From Kangiella sp. (GTDB lineage Bacteria; Pseudomonadota; Gammaproteobacteria; Enterobacterales; Kangiellaceae), in assembly GCA_002733465.1 (NCBI GenBank), contig NVVT01000018.1, positions 28,027-51,941 on the forward strand: DNA of 23,915 nt, read 5' to 3'. Every line of letters starts with the position of its first letter. Position 1 is the stretch's first letter. The notes below the pieces were generated by a model. That model saw only the letters and a list, made by a program, of their open reading frames with translations. It did not search any database and was not told the origin of the DNA. The translations under genes and the position numbers were made by a program. Shown here piece by piece: positions 7,746 through 15,538 of this stretch.

Positions 7746-8585
7746 ATGAATAGATTAGAAACAAAAGAAGTCAGCGAATCATTTAGTAAGGCTGCAAAAA
7801 ATTACGAATCCTCAGCATTCCTACAGAAGGAAGTCGCTAGCCGGTTGTTGGAAAGGCTAGAGTTAATGAACATAAAACCTGTACATGTTTTAGATGCTGG
7901 TTGTGGAACAGGATTTTGTTCAAGAGCATTAAAAAAGAAATATAAAAAATCTAATATTATTGGTGTTGATATAGCTCCCGGTATGATTGAACAGGCAAAA
8001 CTAAAAAATGGCCTATTTAATAAAATTGATTACCAATGTGCCGATATTAATAAACTACCCTTTGCGAACAATTATTTTGATTTGGTTTTTTCAAATTTAA
8101 CCGTGCAATGGGTCATGGAACCCAAAATTGCTTTTTTGGAATTGAATAGAGTTTTAAAGCCGGGTGGGATTTTGATTTTTTCGAGTATGGGGGAGGATAC
8201 ATTGACAGAATTAAAACAAAGTTGGGCCTCTGTTGATAAGGAAATTCACGTCAATCATTTTTTTGATATGAAGCAAGTCGGCGATCAAGTGTTTGCATCA
8301 AACTTTGAAAATACTGTTATGGATAGAGATATCATCACCATGACCTACAAAACAATGGTGGGTTTAATGAAAGATTTAAAAGCCATTGGAGCCAATAATC
8401 TTAATAGTGAAAGATCGAAAGGGTTAATGGGTAAAAGCAAATTTAACCAGCTAAAAGCTGCATATGAAAAATTTCGATGGCAAGATGGGCAACTACCTGC
8501 GACTTATGATGTCATTTATGGACATGCTTGGAAGAAGATGGAAGATTTTTCTGGTGGATATCATACTTATAAGGTTAATCTATAA
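7746..8585 (+). CDS. bioC: Malonyl-[ACP] O-methyltransferase
   Basis: BioC methylates the free carboxyl of malonyl-ACP with SAM so that fatty-acid synthase can extend it to pimeloyl-ACP methyl ester. The 279-residue protein begins MNRLETKEVSESFSKAAKNY, aligning with the SFxRAAxxY start of known BioC. SAM motif I is VLDAGCGTGFCSRAL (about 48-62) and GVDIAPGMIEQAK follows; LTVQWVMEPKIAFLELNRVLKPGG is the post-motif region typical of BioC. The frame is open 19 codons upstream into bioH, but that extension is not BioC-like. It starts 10 bp after the bioH stop and has no strong ribosome site, consistent with coupled translation. Confidence 0.95.
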   Translation: MNRLETKEVSESFSKAAKNYESSAFLQKEVASRLLERLELMNIKPVHVLDAGCGTGFCSRALKKKYKKSNIIGVDIAPGMIEQAKLKNGLFNKIDYQCADINKLPFANNYFDLVFSNLTVQWVMEPKIAFLELNRVLKPGGILIFSSMGEDTLTELKQSWASVDKEIHVNHFFDMKQVGDQVFASNFENTVMDRDIITMTYKTMVGLMKDLKAIGANNLNSERSKGLMGKSKFNQLKAAYEKFRWQDGQLPATYDVIYGHAWKKMEDFSGGYHTYKVNL

Positions 8586-8643
8586 CTTTGAAGTGTTAAT
8601 TTTTTAGTAGGCTTATATTTCGCAGCGCTACGCTTTCCTGCGA

Positions 8644-8671
8644 CCTTCTTTTGTAAAGAAACAAAAGAAGG
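8644..8671. repeat. Perfect inverted repeat (CCTTCTTTTG, 10-bp arms)
   Basis: CCTTCTTTTG (8644-8653) and CAAAAGAAGG (8662-8671) are exact reverse complements separated by an 8-nt loop, 58 bp after the bioC stop. Similar CTTTTG/CAAAAG hairpins recur as dispersed intergenic repeats in marine Gammaproteobacteria (recalled, not searched). It could also act as a weak terminator or processing site, but no T-run follows. Confidence 0.6.
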
Positions 8672-8764
8672 CAAAAGTTCTTTCCGTTGAATATAGCTAC
8701 TTTGTTTCGTGTTGATTGTTATTAAAAGCCTTTACTTTATTTAATCGTTGATAGAGGAGCATTG

Positions 8765-8803
8765 ACAAAAAAGAACTCGCTAGCGCTCAGACAGCTTTTT
8801 TGT
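8765..8803. repeat. Hairpin ACAAAAAAG...CTTTTTTGT with internal CGCTAGCG palindrome
   Basis: ACAAAAAAG (8765-8773) and CTTTTTTGT (8795-8803) are exact reverse complements. The 21-nt centre contains the palindrome CGCTAGCG (8778-8785) followed by CTCAGACAG. The GCTNGCG-CTCAGACA core resembles REP-like repeats seen dispersed in gammaproteobacterial genomes. The T-run could also give partial termination ahead of bioD. Confidence 0.5.
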
Positions 8804-8889
8804 TGATCAATACTCCATTTATTCCACATTACCGCTATAAGCCACTCGGGCAAAAACAAAGCATAAGACTTCATTCTCTGGAACAACAA

Positions 8890-9603
8890 ATGACAAAAAG
8901 ATATTTTATAACAGGCACGGATACCGACGTAGGTAAAACCTTAGTTATTTGTGCTTTAATTTATGCTTTTCAAAAACAAAACAAAAACATTATAGCTATA
9001 AAACCGATTGCCGCAGGTTGTGAAAGAATTGATGGGCAATTAAAAAATTCTGACGCTTTGGAGATTATTCAAGCATTAGATGCCAGTCACTCACAAAAAA
9101 ACCATCCATATGAATTGATTAATCCGATCAGTTTACAATCAGCTGTCGCTCCACACATAGCTGCAACCGAAGATGTTATCTCTCTATCTGTTAAATCATT
9201 ACAAAGGTCATGTAACCTGCCTCAATTTAATCAAGACTACATTTTAGTTGAGGGGGCAGGAGGATGGCTAGTCCCACTAAATGAAACCGAAACGATGGCT
9301 GATTTTGTGGTTGCAGAATCACTTGACGTTATTCTCGTTGTCGGAATGAAGCTAGGATGTATTAATCACGCTTTATTAACCATTGAAAACATTGAGTCGA
9401 GAGGTTTAAAGCTTTCTGGCTGGGTTGCCAACTGCGTAGATGAAGAAATGATGGTTTTAGACGATAATATTCAAACACTCTGTGAGCGAATTGATTCTCC
9501 TCTTTTAGGTATTATACCTTTTTTAATTGAAGGGGATAATTCAGATGAAAAGAAGCGAGCCACACTGGCATCTACCTATGTTAATATAGCGCCTCTAATC
9601 TAG
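8890..9603 (+). CDS. bioD: Dethiobiotin synthetase
   Basis: BioD closes the ureido ring of 7,8-diaminononanoate with CO2 and ATP to form dethiobiotin. The chosen ATG at 8890 gives 237 residues, starting MTKRYFITGTDTDVGKT, where the P-loop (residues 9-17) begins as in known BioD proteins. Further signatures are IAIKPIAAGCE, VEGAGGWLVPL (the GxGG loop) and VILVVGMKLGCINHALL. The frame extends upstream to 8800, but that portion lies in the repeat hairpin and is not protein-like. GGAA lies about 6 nt before the ATG. It is 304 bp from bioC, so it may have its own transcript. Confidence 0.95.
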   Translation: MTKRYFITGTDTDVGKTLVICALIYAFQKQNKNIIAIKPIAAGCERIDGQLKNSDALEIIQALDASHSQKNHPYELINPISLQSAVAPHIAATEDVISLSVKSLQRSCNLPQFNQDYILVEGAGGWLVPLNETETMADFVVAESLDVILVVGMKLGCINHALLTIENIESRGLKLSGWVANCVDEEMMVLDDNIQTLCERIDSPLLGIIPFLIEGDNSDEKKRATLASTYVNIAPLI

Positions 9604-9645
9604 GACAACTTCCTAGTTGCCACTAATCCTTTTGAGAGTGTAACG

Positions 9646-10482
9646 ATGGTCAAGTTTGGTCAATTTAATTATCTAAAAATTGTTAGAAAAACCGGTAGAG
9701 GTACTTTCTTAGCGGGCGATTCGAACAGTGAACTATTTTTGCCAAAAGGGCAGACACCTGAATTTTGTGAAGCGGGCGATAAAATAGAAGTTTTCGTTTA
9801 TCGTAATTCAGATAATGAAGCCGTTGCTACCACTAAGAGGCCGAGAGCTGAATTAGGGAGTATTGCATGTTTGGAAGTGGTTTCAGTTAATGATGTGGGA
9901 GCATTTTTAGATTGGGGTTTGCCAAAAGATTTATTTGCACCATTTGGTCAACAAGCTAAAAAGATGGAAAAGGGTGAGCGTCATATTGTCGCGGTTTATG
10001 AAGATAACACAGGAAGAATAGCTGCTAGCTCTAAGCTAAACCGTTTTGTTAAACCAGAGTCTAGAAATATGAAACGAGGCCAAGTGGTAGAAGCTATAGT
10101 GGGCGATAAAACCGATCTTGGTTTTAAAATGATCATTAACTCCAAGTTTTGGGGCGTTTTACATAAAAATGATGTATTACAAGTTCCTAATTACGGGAAA
10201 AAAATTAAAGCCTATATTAAGACAGTCCGAACCGATGGACGCCTCGATATCTCTTTGACGGAAATTGATATTGATGGGAGTGGAGAATCTCTTCATTCTA
10301 AAGTGATTAATTTACTTAAAGAGAATAATGGTTTTTACGAAATCAGCGATAAAAGTTCACCTGAATTGATTTACAACCATTTTGCCGTCAGTAAAAAAGT
10401 ATTTAAAGCGACTTTAGGAAATCTTTATAAAAAGAAGATTATAAGTTTTGAAAACAACGGTACAAAATTGCTTAAAAAGTAG
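9646..10482 (+). CDS. S1 RNA-binding domain protein, CvfB/YitL-like
   Basis: The 278-residue protein matches the CvfB/YitL family: tandem S1-type OB folds and a C-terminal winged helix. S1-like segments include FGQFNYLKIVRKTGRGTFL, ELGSIACLEVVSVNDVGAFLDWGLPKDLFAPF and KIKAYIKTVRTDGRLDISL. The last 60 residues (FYEISDKSSPELIYNHFAVSKKVFKATLGNLYKKKII) form the winged helix. CvfB of Staphylococcus aureus binds RNA and affects virulence-gene expression, but the role in Gammaproteobacteria is not established. ATG at 9646 has GAGAG about 8 nt upstream. It follows bioD by 42 bp on the same strand and may share its transcript. Confidence 0.85.
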   Translation: MVKFGQFNYLKIVRKTGRGTFLAGDSNSELFLPKGQTPEFCEAGDKIEVFVYRNSDNEAVATTKRPRAELGSIACLEVVSVNDVGAFLDWGLPKDLFAPFGQQAKKMEKGERHIVAVYEDNTGRIAASSKLNRFVKPESRNMKRGQVVEAIVGDKTDLGFKMIINSKFWGVLHKNDVLQVPNYGKKIKAYIKTVRTDGRLDISLTEIDIDGSGESLHSKVINLLKENNGFYEISDKSSPELIYNHFAVSKKVFKATLGNLYKKKIISFENNGTKLLKK

Positions 10483-10535
10483 TAATCAATTTTAAATAAA
10501 TAGAAATTAATGACATTTATATTTAAGGAGAAAAA

Positions 10536-13394
10536 ATGAAAGGTCTAATTTTATTATTAACGCTAACTCTACTTTGGAGTTGCTCTCAGTCCGATCCGAA
10601 CCAATCAAAATCTAAAGATGATGGTTTAGTTAAAGTTGCAGGTATTCATCTTGTAGAAGAAGTAAAAGGGCAATCAGGTAAAACGGTTATTCCGTATCAA
10701 AAGTATGAAATGGATAACGGTTTAACGGTTATTTTACATGAAGATCATTCTGATCCTTTGGTTCATGTTGATGTTACTTACCATGTTGGTTCTGGTCGTG
10801 AAGAAATTGGTAAGTCTGGTTTCGCTCATTTTTTTGAACATATGATGTTTCAAGGATCTGAAAATGTTGCAGATGAACAACATTTCAAATTGGTTACTGA
10901 ATCTGGCGGTACCATGAACGGTACAACTAATTCGGACAGAACTAATTATTTTGAAACTGTTCCAGCTAATCAGTTAGAAAAAATGCTTTGGTTAGAAGCG
11001 GATCGCATGGGATTTTTAGTCGATGCTGTTACTCAAAAGAAATTTGAAGTACAAAGAGAAACAGTTAAGAATGAGAGAGGGCAACGAGTTGATAATCGAC
11101 CATACGGAAGACTAAACGAGCGAGTTTCAGCTGCTCTTTATCCAGAAGGACATCCTTACTCTTGGCCTGTTATTGGTTTTATGGAAGATCTTAATCGAGC
11201 TAATGTTAATGACTTGAAGAGCTTTTTTCTAAAATGGTACGGTCCAAATAATGCCACTATTACAATTGGTGGAGATATTGATGTTAAGTCCACTTTAGAG
11301 CTTGCGGTTAAATACTTTGGTTCAATTCCAAAAGGACCAGAAACTAAAATGCCAGAGAAACCTGTTTTCTCTTTGGAATCAGATCGTTATATTTCTATGG
11401 AAGACAATGTTCATTTACCGTTAATTTATATGTCATTTCCAACTGTTAGCGTTCGACACGCGGATGAAGCGCCACTCGATTTGCTTGCTCAAATCTTAGG
11501 TGGTGGAAAAACATCACTATTCTACAAAAATATGGTCAAAAATCAGTTTGCGGTTCAAGCGTCAGTTAGTCATCCTTGTGCAGAACTAGCTTGTACATTT
11601 AATATGTTTGCGCTGCCTCATCCTGCATCCGGTAAAACATTAGCTGATTTAGAAAAAATTATGAGAGATTCTTTAGTCGAATTTGAAGGTCGAGGTGTTG
11701 AACCTGATGACCTAACTAAAGCTAAAGCACAAATGGAAGCAGGTTTTATTTTTGGTTTGCAAAGTGTTAGGGGAAAAGTTAGTCAGCTTGCAGCCAATCA
11801 AACTTTCACAGGCAACCCAAACTACATTGAAGAAGATATTGCTCGTTACGCTAATGTCACAAAAGAAGACGTTGATCGTGTTTTTAATCAATATCTTAAA
11901 GGAAAATACTCCGTCATTATGAGTGTGGTTCCAAAAGGTAAGATTGATACGATTGCTAGTGCAGACAACTTTAAACCGGCTATTCGTCAACTTATTGAAG
12001 AAGTAGCAATGTCGGCAGATGAATTGGTGATACGAAAAGCAAAAGATACTTTTGATAGAAGTAAAATGCCTATTGCTGGCGCTAATGCACCTGTTTCTGT
12101 ACCGCAAATGTGGCAACAGGAATTAGAGAATGGGTTACAAATTTTAGGAACTCAAAGCAGTGAGACACCAACTACGTCTATATTAATTAAAATTCCAGCA
12201 GGGCATTATTACGAAAGTACCGATAAAGCGGGTACGGCATCACTAGTTTCAGCAATGTTAAGTGAAGCAACCACAGAGCGTAGTGGTGAAGCGATGAGCA
12301 AAGCTTTACAACTGTTAGGTAGTAGCGTGTCAGTTAGTTCGAATAACTTTTTCGTTAACGTTAATGTGAGTTCTTTAACAAAGAACATTGATGCAACCAT
12401 GGATTTAGTCAAAGAAAAATTGTTTAGTCCTGCTTTTTTACAAGAAGATTTCGATAGGAATCAAAAGAGTGCTATTCAGGGTATTGCTAACAGTAAAAAG
12501 AATGCGGGATATCTAGCTAGTACTGCTTTCCGGCAATTAATGAATGGAAAAAATATTGCAGCCATGCCCGGTGGTGGAACGGAAGAGTCTGTCGCTAAAA
12601 TCTCTTTGGATGATGTAAAGTCTTTTTATAACACCTATCTCAAACCTCAAGGAACACAAGTTATTGTGGTGTCGGATAGAACAGAGAAAGAACTGACGAC
12701 AACTTTGTCGCGTTTGAATGAATGGAAAGGTAAAGGACCGTCTTTAAAGCTAGAACTTGTCGACTCGATCGCTAAAAAAGGTGTCATCTATTTAGTCAAT
12801 AAAGATGAAGCTGCACAGTCTGCCATTCGTATTGGAAAACGTGGTATTAAAGAAGATATCACCGGCGAATATTATCGTACTTACTTAATGAACTTTCCTT
12901 TAGGCGGCGCGTTTAACAGTCGAATCAATTTAAATCTCCGTGAAGATAAAGGCTACACCTACGGCGCTAGAACCTATTTCTGGGGTAATCGTTTATCAGG
13001 TGGTTACACAGCAAGTGCTGAAGTGAGAGCTGACGTGACGGACAAATCCATTGTTGAATTTGTTAATGAAATAAAAGGTTATTATGAAAAAGGAATTACG
13101 GAAGATGAATTAAGTTTTATGAAAAATGCAATTAATCAACGTGATGCACTTAAATATGAAACACCTAGAGCTAAATTAGGTTTCCTAGCACAGATTTTAG
13201 AGCATAATTTAACCGCTAAATTTGTCGCTGACCGCGCTGAAATTGTTAATAAGATTACGGCTAAAGATATCAATGCGTTAGCTAAAAAACATCTTAATAT
13301 TGATGAAATGTTGATGGTTGTAGTGGGCGATGCGAAAGTGTTAAAACCACAACTGGAAGCTCTAGGATATGAAGTGGTTGATTATAGTATTTAG
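10536..13394 (+). CDS. M16-family zinc metallopeptidase, predicted lipoprotein
   Basis: This is a 952-residue pitrilysin-type peptidase with two M16 repeats. The N-terminus is a lipoprotein signal peptide: a hydrophobic stretch then LWSC with Cys16 as the lipidation site. The inverted zinc motif is His98-x-x-Glu101-His102 in FAHFFEHMMFQG, with Glu180 in VKNERGQR as the likely third ligand. The C-terminal half lacks the HxxEH motif but keeps LREDKGYTYGARTYF, the substrate-contacting R/Y element of M16. It probably degrades peptides in the periplasm or at a membrane face. ATG at 10536 has a strong GGAG 5-8 nt upstream. A strong terminator follows at 13421-13452. Confidence 0.93.
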   Translation: MKGLILLLTLTLLWSCSQSDPNQSKSKDDGLVKVAGIHLVEEVKGQSGKTVIPYQKYEMDNGLTVILHEDHSDPLVHVDVTYHVGSGREEIGKSGFAHFFEHMMFQGSENVADEQHFKLVTESGGTMNGTTNSDRTNYFETVPANQLEKMLWLEADRMGFLVDAVTQKKFEVQRETVKNERGQRVDNRPYGRLNERVSAALYPEGHPYSWPVIGFMEDLNRANVNDLKSFFLKWYGPNNATITIGGDIDVKSTLELAVKYFGSIPKGPETKMPEKPVFSLESDRYISMEDNVHLPLIYMSFPTVSVRHADEAPLDLLAQILGGGKTSLFYKNMVKNQFAVQASVSHPCAELACTFNMFALPHPASGKTLADLEKIMRDSLVEFEGRGVEPDDLTKAKAQMEAGFIFGLQSVRGKVSQLAANQTFTGNPNYIEEDIARYANVTKEDVDRVFNQYLKGKYSVIMSVVPKGKIDTIASADNFKPAIRQLIEEVAMSADELVIRKAKDTFDRSKMPIAGANAPVSVPQMWQQELENGLQILGTQSSETPTTSILIKIPAGHYYESTDKAGTASLVSAMLSEATTERSGEAMSKALQLLGSSVSVSSNNFFVNVNVSSLTKNIDATMDLVKEKLFSPAFLQEDFDRNQKSAIQGIANSKKNAGYLASTAFRQLMNGKNIAAMPGGGTEESVAKISLDDVKSFYNTYLKPQGTQVIVVSDRTEKELTTTLSRLNEWKGKGPSLKLELVDSIAKKGVIYLVNKDEAAQSAIRIGKRGIKEDITGEYYRTYLMNFPLGGAFNSRINLNLREDKGYTYGARTYFWGNRLSGGYTASAEVRADVTDKSIVEFVNEIKGYYEKGITEDELSFMKNAINQRDALKYETPRAKLGFLAQILEHNLTAKFVADRAEIVNKITAKDINALAKKHLNIDEMLMVVVGDAKVLKPQLEALGYEVVDYSI

Positions 13395-13420
13395 GTAAGT
13401 TTGGTATTAAAGAAGCGCAG

Positions 13421-13452
13421 AAAAAAGGCTTATCGTATGATAAGCCTTTTTT
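13421..13452. terminator. Strong bidirectional rho-independent terminator
   Basis: AAAAAAGGCTTATC (13421-13434) and GATAAGCCTTTTTT (13439-13452) are perfect 14-bp arms around a GTAT loop. A T-run trails on both strands, so it can end the M16 gene transcript from the left and the redoxin-like transcript from the right. Confidence 0.92.
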
Positions 13453-13497
13453 AATTATTGCCTCAATTTGTCGGAAAATACCGTTAGATAATTTACA

Positions 13498-14086
13498 TTA
13501 AAGAGTATCTAAATCTTTTAATAACTCTTTAAAGATTACTCGTTTTCTGTATCCTTCAAAAAAATATTTATAAACCACTTTCCCCATATTATCAACCACA
13601 ATAACACCGGGAAATGGGATCCCGTAATGGCGATCACCAGGGTCATTTTCTGTGTTCACGACATTTAATGCTTTAAAAGTTTCAACATTCTGATCAGACA
13701 GAAGTGTATAACTTAATTTCTTTTTATGGCTAAATTTTCGCAAAGTTTTGGGCGCATCGTAAGAAATTCCCATTACGCCATAACCTTTGTTTCTAAATTT
13801 ATAAGCTTCAGATTGCAGTTCAACCAGATGCCTTTTACAAAATGGGCACCAGTCTGCGGATCTGAAAAGAACAATAATGGCACCTTTTGAACGGATGATA
13901 TTACTTAGTTTTTGCTTGTCTCCAAACTGATCTAAAACCGTCAGTTCAGGCAGTTGAGACCCTAGTTTAGGTCCGGTATCTATTGGCGGTAAGGCCGCGA
14001 GGCTAGAAAATGATAAAACCGCGATTACAAATGCACATATTGATAGTTTGAACGGTCTTTGTTGTTTTTATGATTGGTTGATTCAT
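13498..14086 (-). pseudogene. Exported redoxin-like (AhpC/TSA, thioredoxin-fold) gene with an apparent +1 frameshift near the start
   Basis: From 14067 leftward an open frame encodes a signal peptide (hydrophobic FVIAVLSFSSLA) and a thioredoxin-fold domain with the CxxC site in SADWCPFCKRHLVELQ. GISYDAPKTLRKFSHK, TLLSDQN and PFPGVIVVDNMGKV follow, all typical of AhpC/TSA proteins. This frame has no ATG, GTG or TTG upstream of the CxxC site. The plausible ATG at 14086 (GGGAAAAT just before it) is in another frame that stops after 28 codons. Removing one A from the A5 run at 14065-14069 joins the two and yields about 195 residues, a normal length. The downstream internal ATG at 13773 would lose the CxxC. 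So it is either inactivated, slippage-dependent or a base-call error. It would act as a periplasmic thiol oxidoreductase or peroxidase. Confidence 0.75.
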
Positions 14087-14176
14087 ATTTTCCCAATTTA
14101 GGTTAAGTTGTATTCAATCATAAAACCAATAAACAAGTTTAAAGTTACAGGAAAGAATCGATTGAAGGAGAATAAT

Positions 14177-14203
14177 TAAACTATTTTGGGTATTTGCCGA
14201 TAA
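14177..14203 (+). promoter_or_regulatory. FliA (sigma-28) flagellar promoter
   Basis: TAAA (14177-14180), 15 nt, then GCCGATAA (14196-14203) reproduces the enterobacterial sigma-28 consensus TAAA-N15-GCCGATAA exactly at these positions. The start would be about 14210, giving a leader of about 65 nt before the ATG at 14276. No comparably good sigma-70 pair was noticed here. Directional, it can only serve the rightward pair of genes. Confidence 0.8.
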
Positions 14204-14275
14204 AACTAACATCTAAATGCAAGTTGAACTCTATTTTGAACCATTAGTTCTGTTTTATTGCAATAGGAGTGATTT

Positions 14276-14572
14276 ATGCTAATAAACAATGTACAGAGTA
14301 ATTTGCAGAGCAATGCGCTAAATATAGGGCTTCAAGGCTTTCAGGATGCTCAATCTAGAGTAGCAGTCGCGGCTCAAGAGATTGCATCTCAATCCGTTAA
14401 AGATCCGTCTATTACTGCAAATAGCTCGCCAAACAGCACATCAATCAATCAAAATGATTTAACAACTTCTTTGGTTGATCTCAAAGTTGCTGAGTTAGAT
14501 GCTAAAGCTAATGTTAAAGTCATTCAAACTGCATCTGACTTAATCGGATCGTTACTCGATATACGTGCCTAA
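14276..14572 (+). CDS. Small protein with a flagellar rod/hook-like C-terminus
   Basis: A 98-residue protein begins MLINNVQSNLQSNALNIGLQGFQ and ends TSLVDLKVAELDAKANVKVIQTASDLIGSLLDIRA. The last 35 residues match the C-terminal helix of flagellar axial proteins (FlgC, FlgG and FlgE type, where the segment reads like ANxKVIQTADEMLGTLLDI). The N-terminal part is Gln/Asn/Ser-rich with no signal peptide. The leader has a good AGGAG and a sigma-28 promoter. Its stop codon overlaps the start of the next gene by 1 bp, so the two are translated together. It could be an accessory of the flagellum or an unrelated small secreted protein; the function is inferred only. Confidence 0.75.
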   Translation: MLINNVQSNLQSNALNIGLQGFQDAQSRVAVAAQEIASQSVKDPSITANSSPNSTSINQNDLTTSLVDLKVAELDAKANVKVIQTASDLIGSLLDIRA

Positions 14573-15393
14573 TGTTTATTTCTCACACGCCAAGTAACCT
14601 ACCAGTTAGTACTGCCAATGTAGCTGCCGAATCTATTGCGAATGACGTTTCTTTAAAACCTCGAATCCCAGAAGCGCCTCCTACCAATCCAAGTTCTAGT
14701 TCAAAGCATTCAACTGATTTTTCAGAACAAAATAAGCCTAATTTATTGGAATCATTGATTCAAGATAAGACGATCAAGGAACAAGCAGAGAATAGTAGTG
14801 AAGAATCATCTAATGATCAGAAGGATAATAGTGATTCGAAGGAGATTATTAATAACGCTACAGGTGAGCAGGAATTAGATCGAGTCGAACAACAAGAAGT
14901 TGCAAGTTTACAAGCCCGAGATAGAGAGGTTAGGGCACATGAATCTGCACACTCATCGGTTGGCGGATCTTTAGCTGGCAGTCCAAATCTGAATTTCACT
15001 AGTGGACCCGATGGGAAGCGATATGCGACATCAGGCGATGTTTCCATTGATATTTCAAAAGTAGCAAATGATCCATCTGCCACCATTGCAAAGTTACAAC
15101 AAGTTCAGCGCGCGGCTTTAGCGCCATCTCAGCCATCTTCACAGGATCGTAAAGTGGCCGCTATCGCTTCTGCAGGTATTAGTGACGCGCAAGTAGAGTT
15201 GAGTTTAGAAAGGCTAGAGAATTTAGATAAATCTAAACAAGCTGGCGAGACTCAACCTGATTCAAAACCAGAGAATGAACCATTAAATCCCGTAAAAGCT
15301 ATACGAGAATCGCGTGCTTTAGAGAAAAAATTTGAAGATTCTGGAGCGCTAGAGAATCAGTCGCCACTTAATCAGCTGAGTTTAATTGCTTAA
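14572..15393 (+). CDS. SprA-related putative metalloprotease
   Basis: The 273-residue protein has a low-complexity, Ser/Glu/Asn-rich first half (about residues 1-105) with no signal peptide. It is followed by the SprA-related core: REVRAHESAHSSVGGSLAGS, NLNFTSGPDGKRYATSGDVSID and a helical region ending in QLSLERLE-like sequence. The HESAH element resembles a zinc-binding HExxH motif, but the protease activity is predicted only. It overlaps the previous gene by 1 bp (TAATG) and lacks its own ribosome site, so it depends on coupled translation and the upstream sigma-28 promoter. The SprA-related family is of unknown function. Confidence 0.85.
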   Translation: MFISHTPSNLPVSTANVAAESIANDVSLKPRIPEAPPTNPSSSSKHSTDFSEQNKPNLLESLIQDKTIKEQAENSSEESSNDQKDNSDSKEIINNATGEQELDRVEQQEVASLQARDREVRAHESAHSSVGGSLAGSPNLNFTSGPDGKRYATSGDVSIDISKVANDPSATIAKLQQVQRAALAPSQPSSQDRKVAAIASAGISDAQVELSLERLENLDKSKQAGETQPDSKPENEPLNPVKAIRESRALEKKFEDSGALENQSPLNQLSLIA

Positions 15394-15464
15394 ATACGGG
15401 ATAAACTGAGGTAACAAGTAACGACTAGATTTTAGATACTAATATTATTTAAAACTAATAATCC

Positions 15465-15493
15465 TTTCCAATAGATATCCTCTTACGTAAAAT
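15465..15493 (+). promoter_or_regulatory. Candidate sigma-70 promoter for dam
   Basis: TTTCCA (15465-15470) and TAAAAT (15488-15493) are spaced by 17 nt, 46 bp before the dam ATG. The -35 is weak (TTGACA consensus), and AT-rich sequence makes chance matches likely. Confidence 0.3.
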
Positions 15494-15538
15494 AGATTAA
15501 TATCATTTTAAACTATCGCAAGATAAGTCCTCGTATTA

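Larger units (their letters stand above)
8586..8889. other. Repeat-rich gap between bioC and bioD
   Basis: This 304-bp stretch shows no convincing gene. It contains three secondary-structure elements in a row: CGCAG...CTGCG (8621-8642), a perfect 10-bp inverted repeat (8644-8671) and a 9-bp-arm A/T-rich hairpin around a CGCTAGCG palindrome (8765-8803). It looks like an intergenic repeat (REP/MITE-like) inserted in or bordering the biotin operon. A separate promoter or a read-through leader for bioD may lie here, but no clear -35/-10 pair stands out. Confidence 0.55.

Noticed and set aside
8800..8889. An in-frame upstream extension of bioD
   Set aside because: It begins inside the AT-rich hairpin, has no ribosome site, and the known BioD N-terminus (xxKRYFITGTDTDVGKT) starts at 8890.
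11712..12116. Minus-strand frame antisense to the M16 peptidase
   Set aside because: The forward-strand M16 frame is fully supported by motifs; the antisense product shows no family features.
13498..13773. Internal ATG as the start of the redoxin-like gene
   Set aside because: It would remove the signal peptide and the CxxC site; the coding signal clearly extends upstream to about 14067.
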